Positions 21,907 to 35,319 of a stretch of DNA of 64,000 nucleotides are shown here, in pieces. This DNA is from Rhizopus sp. PT2906 (taxonomy: Eukaryota > Mucoromycota > Mucoromycetes > Mucorales > Rhizopodaceae). The notes under the pieces are model-generated. The model had not been told where the DNA came from. It worked only from the letters and a program-made list of their open reading frames with translations, and ran no database searches. The DNA lies in the NCBI GenBank assembly GCA_025529335.1, contig JAMYHX010000001.1, positions 248,001 through 312,000 on the forward strand, in the 5' to 3' direction. The position numbers and the translations under genes were made by a program. Numbering within the stretch: position 1 is the first letter of the stretch; each line of letters starts with the position of its first letter.

Positions 21907-24900
21907 CTAGTTTTGCTGCTTTTGATCTGTAGGCTCTGACTGCGCAGGAGAAGGCTTGGTGACCGTATCTTCGTTAACAGTTGGAAGCAATTGGTCCATG
22001 TTAAGTTCAGGCTGATATTGTGGATAATACGCTGTAGTCATTGTTGTATTAGGGCTGCTACTTAAGGAAGCTTTCTCCATTTTCTCCTTAGTTTTGACAG
22101 TGCTTAATGAATCACGTCTAGGCGGCATAAAAGTCGGGGTTTGCTGTAAAAGAGGATCACTACTATGGCACTGTACCACAGATATACTCGTATCAGGGTT
22201 AGTTTGAGCTCTTGGCACTTGTGGCACATGTGTAATTGCACTGTCTCGAGGATTCTTTCCTAACAGAGATGAGCCTCTTTGTAATACAATCACGTCTGAC
22301 GATGATCGGTTGGGCGTGCTAGCAAGGTCATTTTGATATTGTTGCTGTTGATCGTTGGTTAGGACTCCTTTCTCTAAAGCACCTGAACCTTGCTTTGCAC
22401 TATCAGCAGAAATCATTTGGTTCTGGGTTGCACTGTTATTCTTTTCTGTAAAGTTCATTGTAGAAGAATAGTCTCCTTCAAATACATGAGACTGCGATAA
22501 ATTCGATGGAATACGGGGAATAACTGGCCGATCTTTTAAGTCTACCATTTGCGGTCGATTAGGATAGTTTGGTACAAATTGTTGAGGTGACTGCTGTGCC
22601 TGTGAATCGATTGAAGAAAGTGAAGCTAAGCGCTGCTGGTAGGTAGCAGGTGATGTACCAATTATGGTTGTCAACTTTGGTGGGTAGTAGTTATTGTTGG
22701 TACTTTCGGGATATCTATTTCCAGAAGGGTCACTTGACAATAGTGGAGGCGACATCGGTTGAGTGAGAAGCATGTTCTTTGGTGTTGTTACTGGCACCGT
22801 AGCAGTTGGGGGGTTACTAATATAAAGCAAGTTGCTCTGAGAAAATTGACTGTACGGACTCTCTCCTTTTAGTGCTTTCTGCAGCTTGGGCTCATTTAAT
22901 TTTCTAGCGTTTTCTTCAGCGACAGGGAAGAGGACCTCATGATACAGAATCAAGTCTTCAAAGAGATCCTCTGGTGACCAATCTCCTGCTGTCGTTTCAT
23001 CAGCCTGATTAAAGTCATGGAAAATCACTGGCGTAAAAATCAAGGAAAGGTTTTGAATATTCATCTTGTTGATATGATTATTTGAATTTACGCTGATAAA
23101 AAGTATTGATTAATAGATCAAATATGATAAAAAAGGCTTACTTGGACAAATGACATATAAGGCGGTGTAAAGTCCTTCTGTGTGCGAGAGATAAGTTTGC
23201 GAGTTTCATTTCCAGCAGCCCAAAACGCTGTGCCTGGGGCATATTTTCTGAAAATATAAATTAGTTTTCTCACTCACGCTAAAGCGTGCATGAACAATTC
23301 ATCACTTACTGCTATAAGTCAGCCTTGATTGAACATTAAAATCGAATAAAGGGCGTTTCAGCTCTCGAATGTACATTTTCAGGATTGTAGCAATGGTAAA
23401 CACGTCATATTTGGAATCCAGTACCACCTTATCCTCATCAAGCTCAAACTGATGCTTTAATTGCTCAATATTTGTTTGCCTGCCAGAAACTCTGTAAATC
23501 CCTTCTTTCTGTAAACCACCCATGGTCTCAATTGCATCGATACATTTTTCTACAATTACTGGTACTGGTCTATTATGTTCTATGGCATAAGATTCTAATG
23601 ACCCACCAAAGAGTACCTCTATATTGAAACCCAATGTTAGATCTAGAAAAAAAAAACGTAGGCAGTATTTACCTCTGCATTTGCCCTCGAGATAATAGTT
23701 TTCATATCGAATAGGGGCGGGTAACGAATAACCTAGAGATTGATAATGCATTGTGTACGTTTGAATGTCTTTTGCGCTGTCAATGCTCATTGTAGCTGCG
23801 TAGGAAGCAGTACTTTTCTGAATAATGACTGAATATATTTGATTCATGTGTAATGAAAATCATACCTCAGTTTCAATTCTTAGCGACTCCATTTCAGCCA
23901 TGATGATAGCCAGTAATGAAGACTTGATGCCTTCTGTTTTTCTTTTTATAGTGTTTTTTACTTGCTATATGACCACATAGATATAAGGAACTGAGATTGT
24001 TGATACAGCATTTTGTAGTTACCCAATTTGTTTCTTCTACTGCTTTTCTCTGTTTTTTCCTTAAAGCTTCAAGTATTAGAATGCCATCACGATATTCAGA
24101 ATCAGCTTCAGCGATATCTTTCTTCATTTTGGCAAACTTTGAAATTTGCTTGTTTTGATCCACAGATGATAGATAAGAACCACCGCTGGAAGCTATTGTT
24201 CTCATTTGCGAAAATAATCCAGCCATTCCTTTCTTATTGTGTTGATCGCTATTCCCATCCAAATCTTTTATTGAGCCATATTCTCCGGACAGCCTTGACG
24301 CTTCTAATGAGTTCCTACTTAACTTATGATCATCATTGCTTTCTTCATTTGCATGAAATTGTTGTTGTTGTATTTGCAACTGCTGTGCCTGATATGTAGT
24401 TTGAGCGTTCTTCAAATCCTCGCATTTATGAGTATACAATTTTTGAAGCTATTCTCAAAGTTGAGCCTCTGCCATTAATGAACAATCTACCGGTTACCTT
24501 GACAATGTCTCTGTTACGATAGTTTGCATAATTCGAATTGGCCTCAGCTAGTTTTGTTTTGTATGTTTTTCTTGTGGCTTCTTCGTGTTCCTGCAGATTG
24601 TTATTTATCTTTGCATATTGTCTTTTTATATTTATTTACCCTCTGTTGGACTAATTTATCTATTTCCTTTTTGATTGTGTCTCTAACAATCTGCCTACTT
24701 TCAACCAAGCTGTATATGCTTGACTCGTATGCTTTTACAGCTTGATAAAAGGTAAACTGAAATTCATAGTTGGGTGCTTTGTCAGATTCATATATAGAAG
24801 TTGCCTTTTTTGCTTTGAGCAGTGCATTAATGTACATCTCTTCTGCTGAAAGTCTGACATAAACTATTGTTGAGGAGCAATATCACAAGTAATAAATATT

Positions 24901-25102
24901 AAATTACCTTGCACGAAGTAAGGTAATCATAGCATCCAAATCATGAACATTATATTTAAATTCTGTATTTATAAAGTCAAACTGTTTGTCAATTGCAGTG
25001 AGCTATTTCAGCTGTTAGTAACAGAAATATATAACCTCTATTTGTATATGCCTCATCGTCTGCAGGTTGCTGAGAAACACTTCTTCCTCTAGCTCTAGTC
25101 AT
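21907..25102 (-). CDS. F-BAR / RhoGAP protein (Rgd1-like)
   Basis: GTPase-activating protein for Rho-type GTPases with a membrane-binding F-BAR module. The multi-exon frame starts at the ATG at 25102 ('MTRARGRSVSQQPADDEAY'). Seen: an FCH/F-BAR helical region across about 25.0-23.9 kb with 'LSAEEMYINALLKAKKATS' and a coiled coil 'EALRKKQRKAVEETNW'; a RhoGAP domain with the arginine finger in 'LQKEGIYRVSGRQTNIEQL', then 'ILKMYIRELKRPLF' and 'MNIQNLSLIFTPVIF'; and a long disordered, Ser/Pro/Gln-rich tail of about 340 residues ending at 21907. Layout matches yeast Rgd1 with a longer tail. Its counterparts in this window are the GEF at 8.7 kb and the PAK at 56.7 kb. Some internal splice junctions are not fully resolved. 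Confidence 0.88.
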
Positions 25103-25985
25103 TGCGACGTTAAAAACCAGTAAAAAGAAACAGAAACTCTCGGCTGTTCAAAGCCAAATAATTTGTGCTTCCTTAATTTCCATTATTTCATTAACTTTTA
25201 TATCACCCTTTTTTTAGCCACCTCCATTTAGCTTAAAGTCGCATCTTATTTCTTCCCCCTTTCTCCATCTCTCTCTCACATTGAAAGCAAGTGTCCTATT
25301 CATCAATGCAATTGTGTCTTGATTTCTTTGTCTTTTTTTTGAGCTTGTATTCAACCAAGATGTTCTTGTCTCAATACTCGTTATCTACGCGTCATATCCC
25401 GATGAGTTAGCAAAAGACCTTTTTACGACATCTTTTATTTTCAGATAGTATTGTATATGTAATGTCACTTCAATTACCCAATAAAAGTTCATTAGCTGAA
25501 GCAACTACTGCTCTTTGTCTTTAAACTTGATATTCAACTGAAGATGGTTTTAGCTTCAGCTCATAAGCTGAGCCTTTGACGTTCCACACGTACACTGTTG
25601 TACCTTTTTTTTTTTTTTTTTTTTTTTGAAATAGCACATAGCACATAGTCTATGCCGATCCTTCATGCTATTGGTGCAAGCATACAGGGGCGCTTTGAGC
25701 GACGCTTGTATGCAGATACGCTTACACGCGTACTAAAACATTTCAGAACTCTTGTAAGTTTTATTGAATTTTGACTCTCGCATTAGCACCATGATAGTAA
25801 AAGAAATAAGATTCGATGTCTGTACTTCTGTGTGCATAATCATGATCGTTTCATATAAATAAGGAACAGTTAAAAATAGTTACTTTGGTGACATAAAAAG
25901 GAGAATCAATAAATATAGCAAGTGTAAAAAATTATGTTTATTTTTAATAATACATTATAAAAAAGGGTGTGAGGTATTAGGCAGT
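25103..25985. other. Intergenic, RhoGAP 5' side to UGT 3' side
   Basis: Promoter region of the RhoGAP gene with C/T-rich stretches near 25245-25290, a T tract at about 25604-25627, a GC-richer stretch at 25680-25735, and the 3' region of the glycosyltransferase. No gene is seen. Confidence 0.5.
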
Positions 25986-27820
25986 TTAATTTGCTTTTAA
26001 TTTCTTATCAATTTTGAACTTCTCAATGATAACTCTTCTCGAAGTTAATACGTAAGCAGAGATAGCAAGGCGGTATATGGAATAGACCAGTGCGAGTAAG
26101 GAAGCCAATAAGGCTAAATGAATATCCAGGTTATAAGCCTTGAAAAATGAGAGATCTCTACGGACATCTCTTCTATGTGTTATTTTTCCATCATTATGCG
26201 TAAATAGCGCTTCTTCAATTAGATCGGCAGCTCTTTGTTTACCACGTTCGTTTCTAATTTGCACCAGTGCCTTGCGATGATTTACATTGCGTCTGTATTG
26301 ACCTGTCTTGTCCTCAATAATCTCCTTGACCAGGGCATTTGCCTCCGCTTGACTTAACGTCCTTCTGAACCAGCGACCGATGCCAGTCTCTTCAGCCATG
26401 ACAGCATTACCAGGTTGATCAGCAAAGAAAGGGACTACAGCAACAGGTACACCGGCATGCATTGATTCGTACAAAGAACCTGCACCACCATGCGTGATAA
26501 ACAAACGAGTCGAAGGATGATGAAGGATAGCAACTTGAGGCGCCCAGTCTATAAATGCAATATTAGAGCTATTTGCTGGACTTTCAAAGAAGCTGTTGAT
26601 GTCATAGACTGTCTTTGAACGAGTTGTTATTGTGTCAGGGAAAAGATCACGGATACCACGAGTAGACCAGATAATGCCGTCAATATATTGAATTTCCATA
26701 TTTTCGAGCAAGGCAGTCAAGACGAGTTTAATGTCCTTATGTGTGGGTACAGCCATTTGACCAAATCCCACGTAAACAACTTTATGGTGATTTTCAAGGA
26801 AAGTTTTAAGTTCAACGTTCAAGTCAGGATAGCTTTGTGGAAGAATAGGACCTACAAGTTCAACAAGGGGACCCAAGGGACGTGGTACTTCAAAACCAAA
26901 AACCGAATTGACAATTTTGATACTATCTTTCCAATTATCCATAGGATTGATTGGAGCTTTGATGCCCACAAGCTTCATCTGCTGAGTGTATTTCTTTATT
27001 TGCGGTAGGCTACCAATAATGAAACGCACAGGGCTGATCACTCTGTCAGTGAATCTTGTGTAGAATGATTGGCCTTTGCTTGTAGGATGATGCATGTTGA
27101 AGAACTTCGTGTTAACGTATGGCGCAGAAGCATCTATATGATAGACAAAATGAGCATAAAGTATATGGAAATAATAAAAAGCTTTACCAGGGCTCACAGC
27201 CAATGATGCTGTTATAACATTTGGTATCTTGGTTGCTTTTGCAGCTTCGGTACAGGCTCTGTTTATGGCGTCACATATTACCAAGTCCACTTGCTCAGTA
27301 TCAAATACGACGCGATGCTTCAAGTATTCTATGTTACAATATTTTAATATGTCGATCTTTCTAACAGCTTTTAATTACCATCCGTATAATTTAATGTAGT
27401 TCTGCTGAATAAATGGACACTCTTCCTGACCGGGTCCATATGAGATGCTTGCTCAAATAACGTGCGATATTCTCCTTTTCCAAAGACACCAGGCCCATTC
27501 ACGATAAGTTTAACGGAAGGATAATCTTTAATGAACTTGGCTTGATCCTCCTATAGGATATTCATAAGTATTCATTGCATACCGTTTGGCTAATTCCCAC
27601 TTACTTTTGTTAACCATGCAACATGATGCCCTCTAACAGACAGTTCCTGAAGAGTTTCCAATACCCATAAAACATGCGATGCACCACCAAGATTACATGC
27701 AAACAGAATATTCTTTGGCTCCCGGAAGTTAGTTGTGAGATCAAATTTTTGTTGAGCCAACCCAGGGGTCAATTGACTTGATACGGTAAGCAAGGCTATA
27801 GAAATAATGGATAGTTTCAT
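25986..27820 (-). CDS. UDP-glycosyltransferase, membrane-anchored (GT1)
   Basis: Transfers sugar from a UDP-sugar to a lipid, sterol or xenobiotic acceptor, probably in the ER. Exon 1 (27605-27820) encodes a signal peptide ('SIISIALLTVSSQLTPGLAQ') and the N-terminal glycine-rich 'ILFACNLGGASHVLWVLETL'. Later exons give the UDP-binding block 'WAPQVAILHHPSTRLFITHG' followed by 'GAGSLYESMHAGVPVAVVPF' and 'ADQPGNA', matching the UGT signature. A C-terminal membrane segment ('LALLASLLALVYSIYRLAI') and a lysine-rich cytosolic tail resemble animal-type UGTs. About 530 residues in total. Substrate unknown. Confidence 0.9.
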
Positions 27821-30496
27821 AACAAAGAAGAAGTGGTATAAAATGAAATAAACGATAATTCTCTTCTTTTATAATCGTTGCAAATGTGCGCGGTTAATCT
27901 TGTGCATCAAATTAATCTGCAAAGTAATTTACCTCATCTGCGAGAAGTAACTTGCTTTTTTGCGTGTAAACAAACCACACCAATCATTTTATAAAGAGAG
28001 AAAAAAAATCGTTTACTTAGAGCGATAAGCACATGAATAAATAGATAGATACACTATACTTGCTTTCCCTTTTTAAAACAGCCTATCATTGACATCTTTT
28101 TCTCCTGCACATCAAACATTAATAAGTGGCTAATATTCTACTGATAAATAACTCGGCTTAGTCTTGCATCTCTAATAATTGTTGTTGCATTTTTATTATC
28201 AATTTCAGAACACAACAGTCATAAGTTTAGCTTATTTTGACATAAAACACGACAAGGAATATACTTTGCTTTCTGATAAGCCTTTGGATATTAACTTTTA
28301 TGCTGACGCGGTCACTAATAAGTTAACTGTAACAATTTGATCGAATCGTTTGCAATTATAAACAATTTCTCCAAAGCACTTTTTGAAAAGATGAAGCTAC
28401 ATGATCTCTATTATAGATATGGATGGATTTTTACACTAATAGGGATGTAGTAATATGATTTATTATGGCACATCGGTTAAACGAGGCAAATAATTGTGAG
28501 ATGAACATTTACAAACACCATGGCAATGTTTAAATGTCAATGATGAAAGTATATTTGCAGTCATTCACCACCCAATTTGCTCACCAAAGCTTTGTTGCTG
28601 CTGCTACTATGTAGGTTGAGGAGGATCTACATTGTTTATATTTTATTATAAACATATCATGCAATGATCGTGTCACCGTTCCACAATCTACCACAAAGAT
28701 ATTGGGTGAGTCAGCGTGAGTTCCTCGCCCTTGGGCTAACTTTTAGATGTATTATCTATTAAATTGCAAGGCACGCTGTATAAAGATCACATTTCATCCA
28801 ATTAGAAATTGACGTCTCTTATATTTGCGATCTTTGTCATATTTTCAGGGTGCTTCCATTACCCATTGAGATAGCATTTCTGATGTACATCACATGCCTC
28901 TACTTTATCCCCATAAAGTGTGAGGTAAACTGAGCTTTTCTTTTTTGATCCATTGATCCATTAATCCTGAAATACGGACATAGGATATATGAAAAGCAAG
29001 AATCATACAAACTAACATTAAAGACAGTCCAGATCCATCCATAACCTTTGAGTAAATGCACTTAACGGGCGCCTTGTTGCCTTTTGTAGATCTTCTTCTA
29101 AGCTATTAAATGCATATAGATTTCGTCTTACAAAAGGATCGACAAACATAAACATATTTTAACTTTTGTTTGCTTACGAAATCTACCAAGATATAAAACC
29201 GCCTTATACTAGGGGACCATTGACATTCTAAAATGTCAAAGCTTAAAGGATCCATAGTCCAGAATATAGACAAAGTATGAGTTTGAGCTGAGGAGATATA
29301 TTTCGAAAGACAGCAAGAAGCAAACCTTAATTTTAAGCCAGGCAGTGGCTTTCAAAATGCAATTGATTGCTGTATGAGATATTGTCTGTTACAGTAACAG
29401 CAAGTTGCAGAGGAAGCGTGATAGTAGCGCTAAATTGGAGGAAGTCATGCATAGAAGCTTCAAACTATCCTTTGTATATAATTTAGATAGATAACATAGC
29501 TATTTAAAGCCGTGTACACATTCCAGATCACTCATGGTCTGTGGTATTACTATAAAGATGATCACTTATGGTGCTTCTGCCATGACTTATATCGAGTGAC
29601 AGGAGTTAACAATCAAGGTCAACATGACTTAATACTTTGTACTTGCCTTTTTCATCCACTCAAACAGTTGACTATGCATATTGCATGCATGATAGCAAAA
29701 AGCTTCAGTCGTTTATCATAATGATCTTTCCATTTTTTAAATAAGATTAGGTCACTTGAACGTCAAATTATTTCTTAGGAGATTTGATAGACACAGCCAT
29801 CATTTACATTAGTGCTTGTCAAGCAGTGAAAGTACTTCTTTAGCTTACGCATTCATTGAATTTAGTCTTTATTAGTGAGAACTTGTATTGAATTAGTACT
29901 ATCACTATAGTAAACATCGGTATACAACACTAAAGTATAAGGCAAGTGTATTTCGATGAGTCTGTAATAATCTCTTTATTAAGGTCACGGCAAGAGAAGA
30001 TTCGTTATTACAAACAATATCATATGAAAACAAGATTATTGCATGAATTAAGCATGTCCAATTAGAATTGAGCATAGCGCGTCTTTAAGAATATGTTTTG
30101 TGGTCTGTCTTTTTTTATATTTTTCTTTCTCAAAGTAATCTTTTACGACAAGATGAAGAACTTGTAAGGTAAATGCAATAGATATGCTGTTTGCTGTGCA
30201 AAATTGAATTGCCTACGTCACTAATTGTGAAAATGTTGTGCAAATAGCAAACCCCGCATTCTGGTGCATGTAGTATTGGCCGATTAAAGTCCTGGATTCC
30301 AAATGCTCTTAAAAGATTAGAGTATTCCATATCTGATGACAACCCTTTATTGCAGTAGACGATAAAGTTTATTCTCCTTGTTATCCATTAATTTCTATTA
30401 AAAAAAAATGCTGAATAGAGTGTATTAAGGCAACAATATTAGTTTTGAAATATATATATAGGTTGTTAACTTGACTGTCCATTTAGATGCTCCATA
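27821..30496. other. Long gene-poor intergenic region
   Basis: 2.7 kb of AT-rich DNA upstream of the UGT and downstream of the OPA3-like gene. Short frames (29512-29721 plus, 30130-30342 minus) lack any family signature. No RNA gene, repeat or mobile element could be supported. Confidence 0.4.
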
Positions 30497-31364
30497 TTAG
30501 TTATTGGAAATGCCAGGGAGTGTAATAACATTAGGCTGTTCTTGGTATTCTGTATGACGTCTAAGCCCCATACTAACTGACAATATCTAAAGTAGATAGT
30601 TGAGTATATATATGCATTCAATGTGTGCTGTTTGCAGTACCTCATCTAAAAGTTTTCTTAGCTGTATGTTGTCTTCTTCTATTTGTCTTAATCTTTCCTC
30701 ATTTGCTTTATATAAATGTCTCGTCTCTTCTAGCAGCTCTGTCAGTGTTTGAGTTTTGTTTTCAAGATTTTCGAGCGCATCATCGACATGATTTCTACGA
30801 TTTTTTGCTGTTGTATGTGACCTGAAAAATAAAGTTAGATACGAATTTCAGGGTTCTCCTGATTTTACCTCCAGCTTTCCGCAACAATGACAGATGCTGC
30901 TACGGAGAAAATGAAGGCCTCGCTCAAAAAATTAGCGCCACTCTCTATAGCTCTAAGATACCAATAAGAATCTTTTTCTCGGGCTTATGTCCTGCCGGGT
31001 TCTCTCTCTCTCTCTCTCTCTTAAAGTAGTAATAGTCCACTAACCTGGCATCATTTAGTGGTCTAATCTTTTCAGTTTTATATCCTAGGAATTTCATCTT
31101 TAATGTCATTTCTAATTTGTGTGAAGTCTAATTATAAAAATTGACAAGTTTATAAAACATTTGTATTATAATGTGAGTTAACTTGCTTACTTGAGCAACA
31201 TTAATGCAAAATTCTCTAAATTTTGGGTGATTCTTGGCTTGCGTCTTGATGGAGTTTGCAACTGGTTTTGCCAATGTCCTTTTTAGTTTATTAGATAGGC
31301 TTATTTATGACTGTAAAGCAATAGTTTACCTTACTAATAAAGATCCAATCTTTATTGTACTCAT
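30497..31364 (-). CDS. OPA3-like mitochondrial protein
   Basis: OPA3-family proteins are mitochondrial membrane-associated proteins; human OPA3 is linked to optic atrophy. Six exons (31330-31364, 31191-31278, 31045-31127, 30869-30952, 30641-30821, 30497-30586) sum to 561 nt and 186 residues. Seen: 'MSTIKIGSLLVRTLAKPVAN' at the start, matching the OPA3 'S/K-PxAN' region; 'HPKFREFCINVAQ'; 'KIRPLNDARAIESGANFLSE', the most diagnostic block; the hydrophobic stretch 'AFIFSVAASVIVAESW'; and a C-terminal coiled coil rich in E/K/L. The last exon ends 'ITLPGISNN'. It is divergent from the nucleoporin gene, with 311 bp between starts. Confidence 0.88.
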
Positions 31365-31675
31365 ATTATAGTAAATAAAGGAAGAAAAAGAAAAAGTTCA
31401 TATAATTGTTATCAAGGGTCAAACTGAGCGGGGCTTTGTTGTCAACATATTCCGCATTTGGAAAGTAAAGTTGGTAAAGTGAATAGGTCACCTAGAGTCA
31501 TTTACCCTATGTAACCATTTAAATAGCTTCCCCCTTTGAAGGCATGTGAGAAACTATAAATGATGATAGACCATAGATCAATTTTTCTTGCTGAAAGTGA
31601 AAATAGAGACGCGAATCCTAAAAATATTTTTTTTTTTTTTTTTTTTTTGCTTGTTCAACCTTTTGATCGACACTA
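31365..31675. promoter_or_regulatory. Divergent promoter OPA3-like / nucleoporin
   Basis: 311-bp shared upstream region. A T tract near 31627-31648 lies about 30 nt before the nucleoporin ATG. No distinct factor site could be assigned. Confidence 0.4.
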
Positions 31676-34600
31676 ATGAATAATGTTATTACTGGCAGTG
31701 TAAATGAAGCATTTAGTTGCTTTTGTGATTGTATTTCTCAGTTAAATGAACAAGACAAAGCAAAACTAAATCTTGATTCGTATTTTCATGGTAAGATTAA
31801 AGACTATTAATGTTATAACAGACACTGATTGCTTATTAGACACAACAACTATCTCTAATGAATATACCAACAACAACGCATTTGTAAAAGGAAGCACAAC
31901 GGCCTTTCCTGAACCATTGGCTAGTATAATTCATAGTAAGTCATTCTACGAGTTTTTGATTCTTTATATTCATGCTTTATATACTCTAGATCCTCTTTCA
32001 ATTCCATACAAGCTTGGGTTCTTGTTAAATGCTAACCGAGTATGGCTGACAGCAAACAAGACTTTATACATTTGGAACTTTTTAGAAACAGACAATATCT
32101 TTAGATATGATTGTCACGACAATATTGAACGCGTAGAAATTTGTGAAAAACAAAAGGAACTGTACGTCTGCACCCGGAACAGCCTGTTCGTTCACAGCTT
32201 TAGCATAGACACAGACAATCGATTGAAAATTTTATCAAAGGCAGATGCGAGGACAAGCGGCGTTGTTATGTCAAATATTCTCAATACTGACACTGGAAGA
32301 ACATTCATGCAAGGAGATGATGGACACCTTTATGAATTGAATATAGATCGCGACAGTAATGGATTAGTGGTTGGAATCAAAAAGCTCTCATGTATCACAG
32401 AACAATCCTACTTTAGATATTTGTCTCTGTTTGTAAAGTCGGTTCCTGAAGGTGAGTAAATTGCTTCAGTAAGCACAAACACCTAAAGTTAAGCCTGATA
32501 ACATTCTTTGTAGTTCCCATTAAGAAAATAGCACTGAATAATGAAGAAAAAATCCTCTACATCTTATTGAAGGATTCGACTATCCAAGCCGTCGATATTC
32601 AAGGAAATAACTTTGTTTATGGGCATAAATTTAAGGCTACCATGGTAGAAGACATTCAACTAGTACCAACATCTGAATCAAGAATTATCGATCTTATCGC
32701 TATTGACGGAAAAGGGAACAGATACTATCTTTCAAACAAAGCAAGTGGTATTGGAACGGTTCATGAAAGATTGGCGCCACCCATGCTAGGATCACTGTTA
32801 TTCAATCAATTTACTAATGAGGCCTTGCAACACAGCTTTTATGGCTCAGGCGTCTTTGCGGCTATTGTCAGTAAATCTTCTAATAATTACCTTCTTTTGA
32901 CTCGTACAGCTCTGACAAAAACCGCCCAAACCCAACCGGTAGGCATATGCGTAATGTGTACGCAACTGTCTGAAAGTAACTAATATTGTCTTTAGGTATT
33001 CAACGAAGATTTTTATGCAGAAAGGTTAAATGACACGCTCATGATTATGGAAAGTGAGTTGAACACACCAGGACGTTACATTGAGAATATAGTCGAAGCA
33101 TCTGGCAAGCCACAGCGTCAACTCGTAGCACTCAACAAAAACGGTGTTACTTTTTATAAAGAGCAGCGATTAATTGAGCAGTTTAGCGCCCTATTAGCAA
33201 AGGGAAATCCTTCAGCAATCATAGAGTTTACTGAAAAATATGGTGTCGATGAAACATTAGCCTTGTGTCTATTGACCAGTATTATATCACCTGCGCATAA
33301 CCGTGAAGCAACATCGTTTCTTTACGAGTATCCTTCAGTAGATAATGGGTTATTATTATACATCTCAAGATTACTCAAAGACATCCGAACCGTGGATATT
33401 TTGGCAGAAGAGTCAGTATAAGATGACTTGTATTATAACATGAATGCTTATGTTAGTCTTTGTAGTGTACCACTCGACGCATTTAATTTTGTAGCGGATC
33501 AGCTTGAAAAGTTACATTCATTCCTGCGACAAGCAAGAATTAATATCAGTGTAAGTCATCGATATATAACACACTACAACATATTTAATTTTTCCTCCCT
33601 TAGAACGACTTACTTACCTACACCATACGATGCAAGGAAGGAGTACACTTTGTTCAATTTATTTATAAAGTCTGCTTACAAAATGAAGCGGCCAGGTAGA
33701 TCCTTTTTTTTTTATTAATGCTCATAGATGCTAATCCAAAGGTGTTACCAACACAATATATATAGGAAAAAGCTTGTAGATTATGCTCCATTGACTTTTG
33801 AAAAGCTTGTTTCAACAGAAAAAGGAGCTTTTGCAGCAAAGAATGTGGTTGCCGCCTGTATTGAACTATTCGAAATATCAGATTCAAGCCACAACCAACT
33901 TACCCTCACTCCATACCTATTTGAAAATTGTAGATCTTTACTAGGAGAAAGCAATATAATATTTTATAAGGCATATATCATATCTCTATAACTAGGTTGG
34001 GCACAAAACTAATATATCTTATAGGGACTGGAATCCTTACGGCGTGCTGAAGTTGAATTGAACAAAAAGCCTGAATTGGAACAATCCCTCACGCACTTTA
34101 AGAAGATAATTGAACTGATTTCATTAGATCAGCTAAAAGAACTATGTAACAAGTACTGCGCCTTAAGGGGCAATATTGAATCTATGAAATTAGTATTAGC
34201 AAAATATCAGCTAGTGAATTCAGAGCAAAAGACACAAATATATGAACTTATATATGATACATTAAGATCAACCTTTGACGAGCCAGAAGAACGTCTGCGA
34301 GTAATCTTACAAGAGTCACTCGACCTACTTGACGAAGAAGCTTATCATGAAATAATTTATCAATGGCTGATAGACAACAAGCAGGAACGAGCGCTAGTTA
34401 CTCTTACAACACCTCATCTTGTTCAATTTTTTACAACAAAATTGCCCGAAAGTGTAGGTTACCATTATCTATTCGAGTACTATACGTACCGAAATGAATA
34501 TTATGATGCTATTGTAGCTTTGAAACGACTATCTACTGTAATAAGGAATGTCGACTTGGACAAACGAGTACACTATTTAGAAAGAGCATGTGATCTCATG

Positions 34601-35216
34601 GGTAAGTCTGCAGATATCTCTAACGGCGAGAAGCAAGAATTACTGGCATTGTACAAAGAAGCGACCATTCAAACCAAGATTCGCAATGTGCTGCAACAGC
34701 GACACGCGAGCGATAGCACAAGCTTAGTGCAGTCATTAAACGACGTTTTGAAACCTGCCAAAGAACTTTATTATAACATTGCACTACCGCAAAACTTGTA
34801 TGAGGAAGCTCTATATTTGATGAACTTTATGGAACTGTATGACTGGAAATACGCACAACTGGCTTGGGAAAGGATAGTTAAAGAAAGTAGGTGTAAGCGG
34901 ATAAAAGACGCACAACAGGCCATTTTAATCTTTTTTCTATAGATAAAGACAGTCATGCATTAAGGAATAAATTAATAACAATGGGCAAAGATCTCTATCC
35001 TTCAATTGCTTCATATCCTGTGTGTAAGTTTTTTCTTTATTAATTAGATCTATAGATATATATTAACATGATACATTAGTTATGTTGGTACATATCCTAG
35101 ATGCTCATTGTCAAGCATATCCTGAAGAATTCAAAGATGAATTTGTTATATCGACACTTACAGAAGTTGGTGTCCCTCAAGAGATTATATCTGAAGCAAG
35201 AACTGCAAAGGTTTAA
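31676..35216 (+). CDS. Nucleoporin of the Nup155/Nup170 family
   Basis: Inner-ring scaffold component of the nuclear pore. The ATG at 31676 opens 'MNNVITGSVNEAFSCF'; exon 1 splices at CATG|GTAAGA into 'DTDCLLDTTT'. Seen: N-terminal beta-propeller segments 'NRVWLTANKTLYIWNFLETD' and 'DTGRTFMQGDDGHLYELNID', characteristic of Nup155 (GRxFMxGxDGxLYEL); then alpha-solenoid segments such as 'LIYDTLRSTFDEPEERLRVI' and 'YHYLFEYYTYRNEYYDAIVA'. About 1000-1050 residues are predicted, shorter than the usual 1300-1500, so the C-terminal solenoid is reduced or some exons were missed. The gene ends only about 100 bp from the convergent coiled-coil gene. Confidence 0.82.
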
Positions 35217-35319
35217 CATGAACAAATGTCATTCTCGACAAAGCTTTATTTTTTTTTTACAAACTTTTTCTTGCCAAATATAAACACGTAAAGAACAATA
35301 ATTGATATACAATCTTTTG

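Noticed and set aside
29512..29721. 69-codon plus-strand frame in the long gap
   Set aside because: No family signature, no introns or promoter context.
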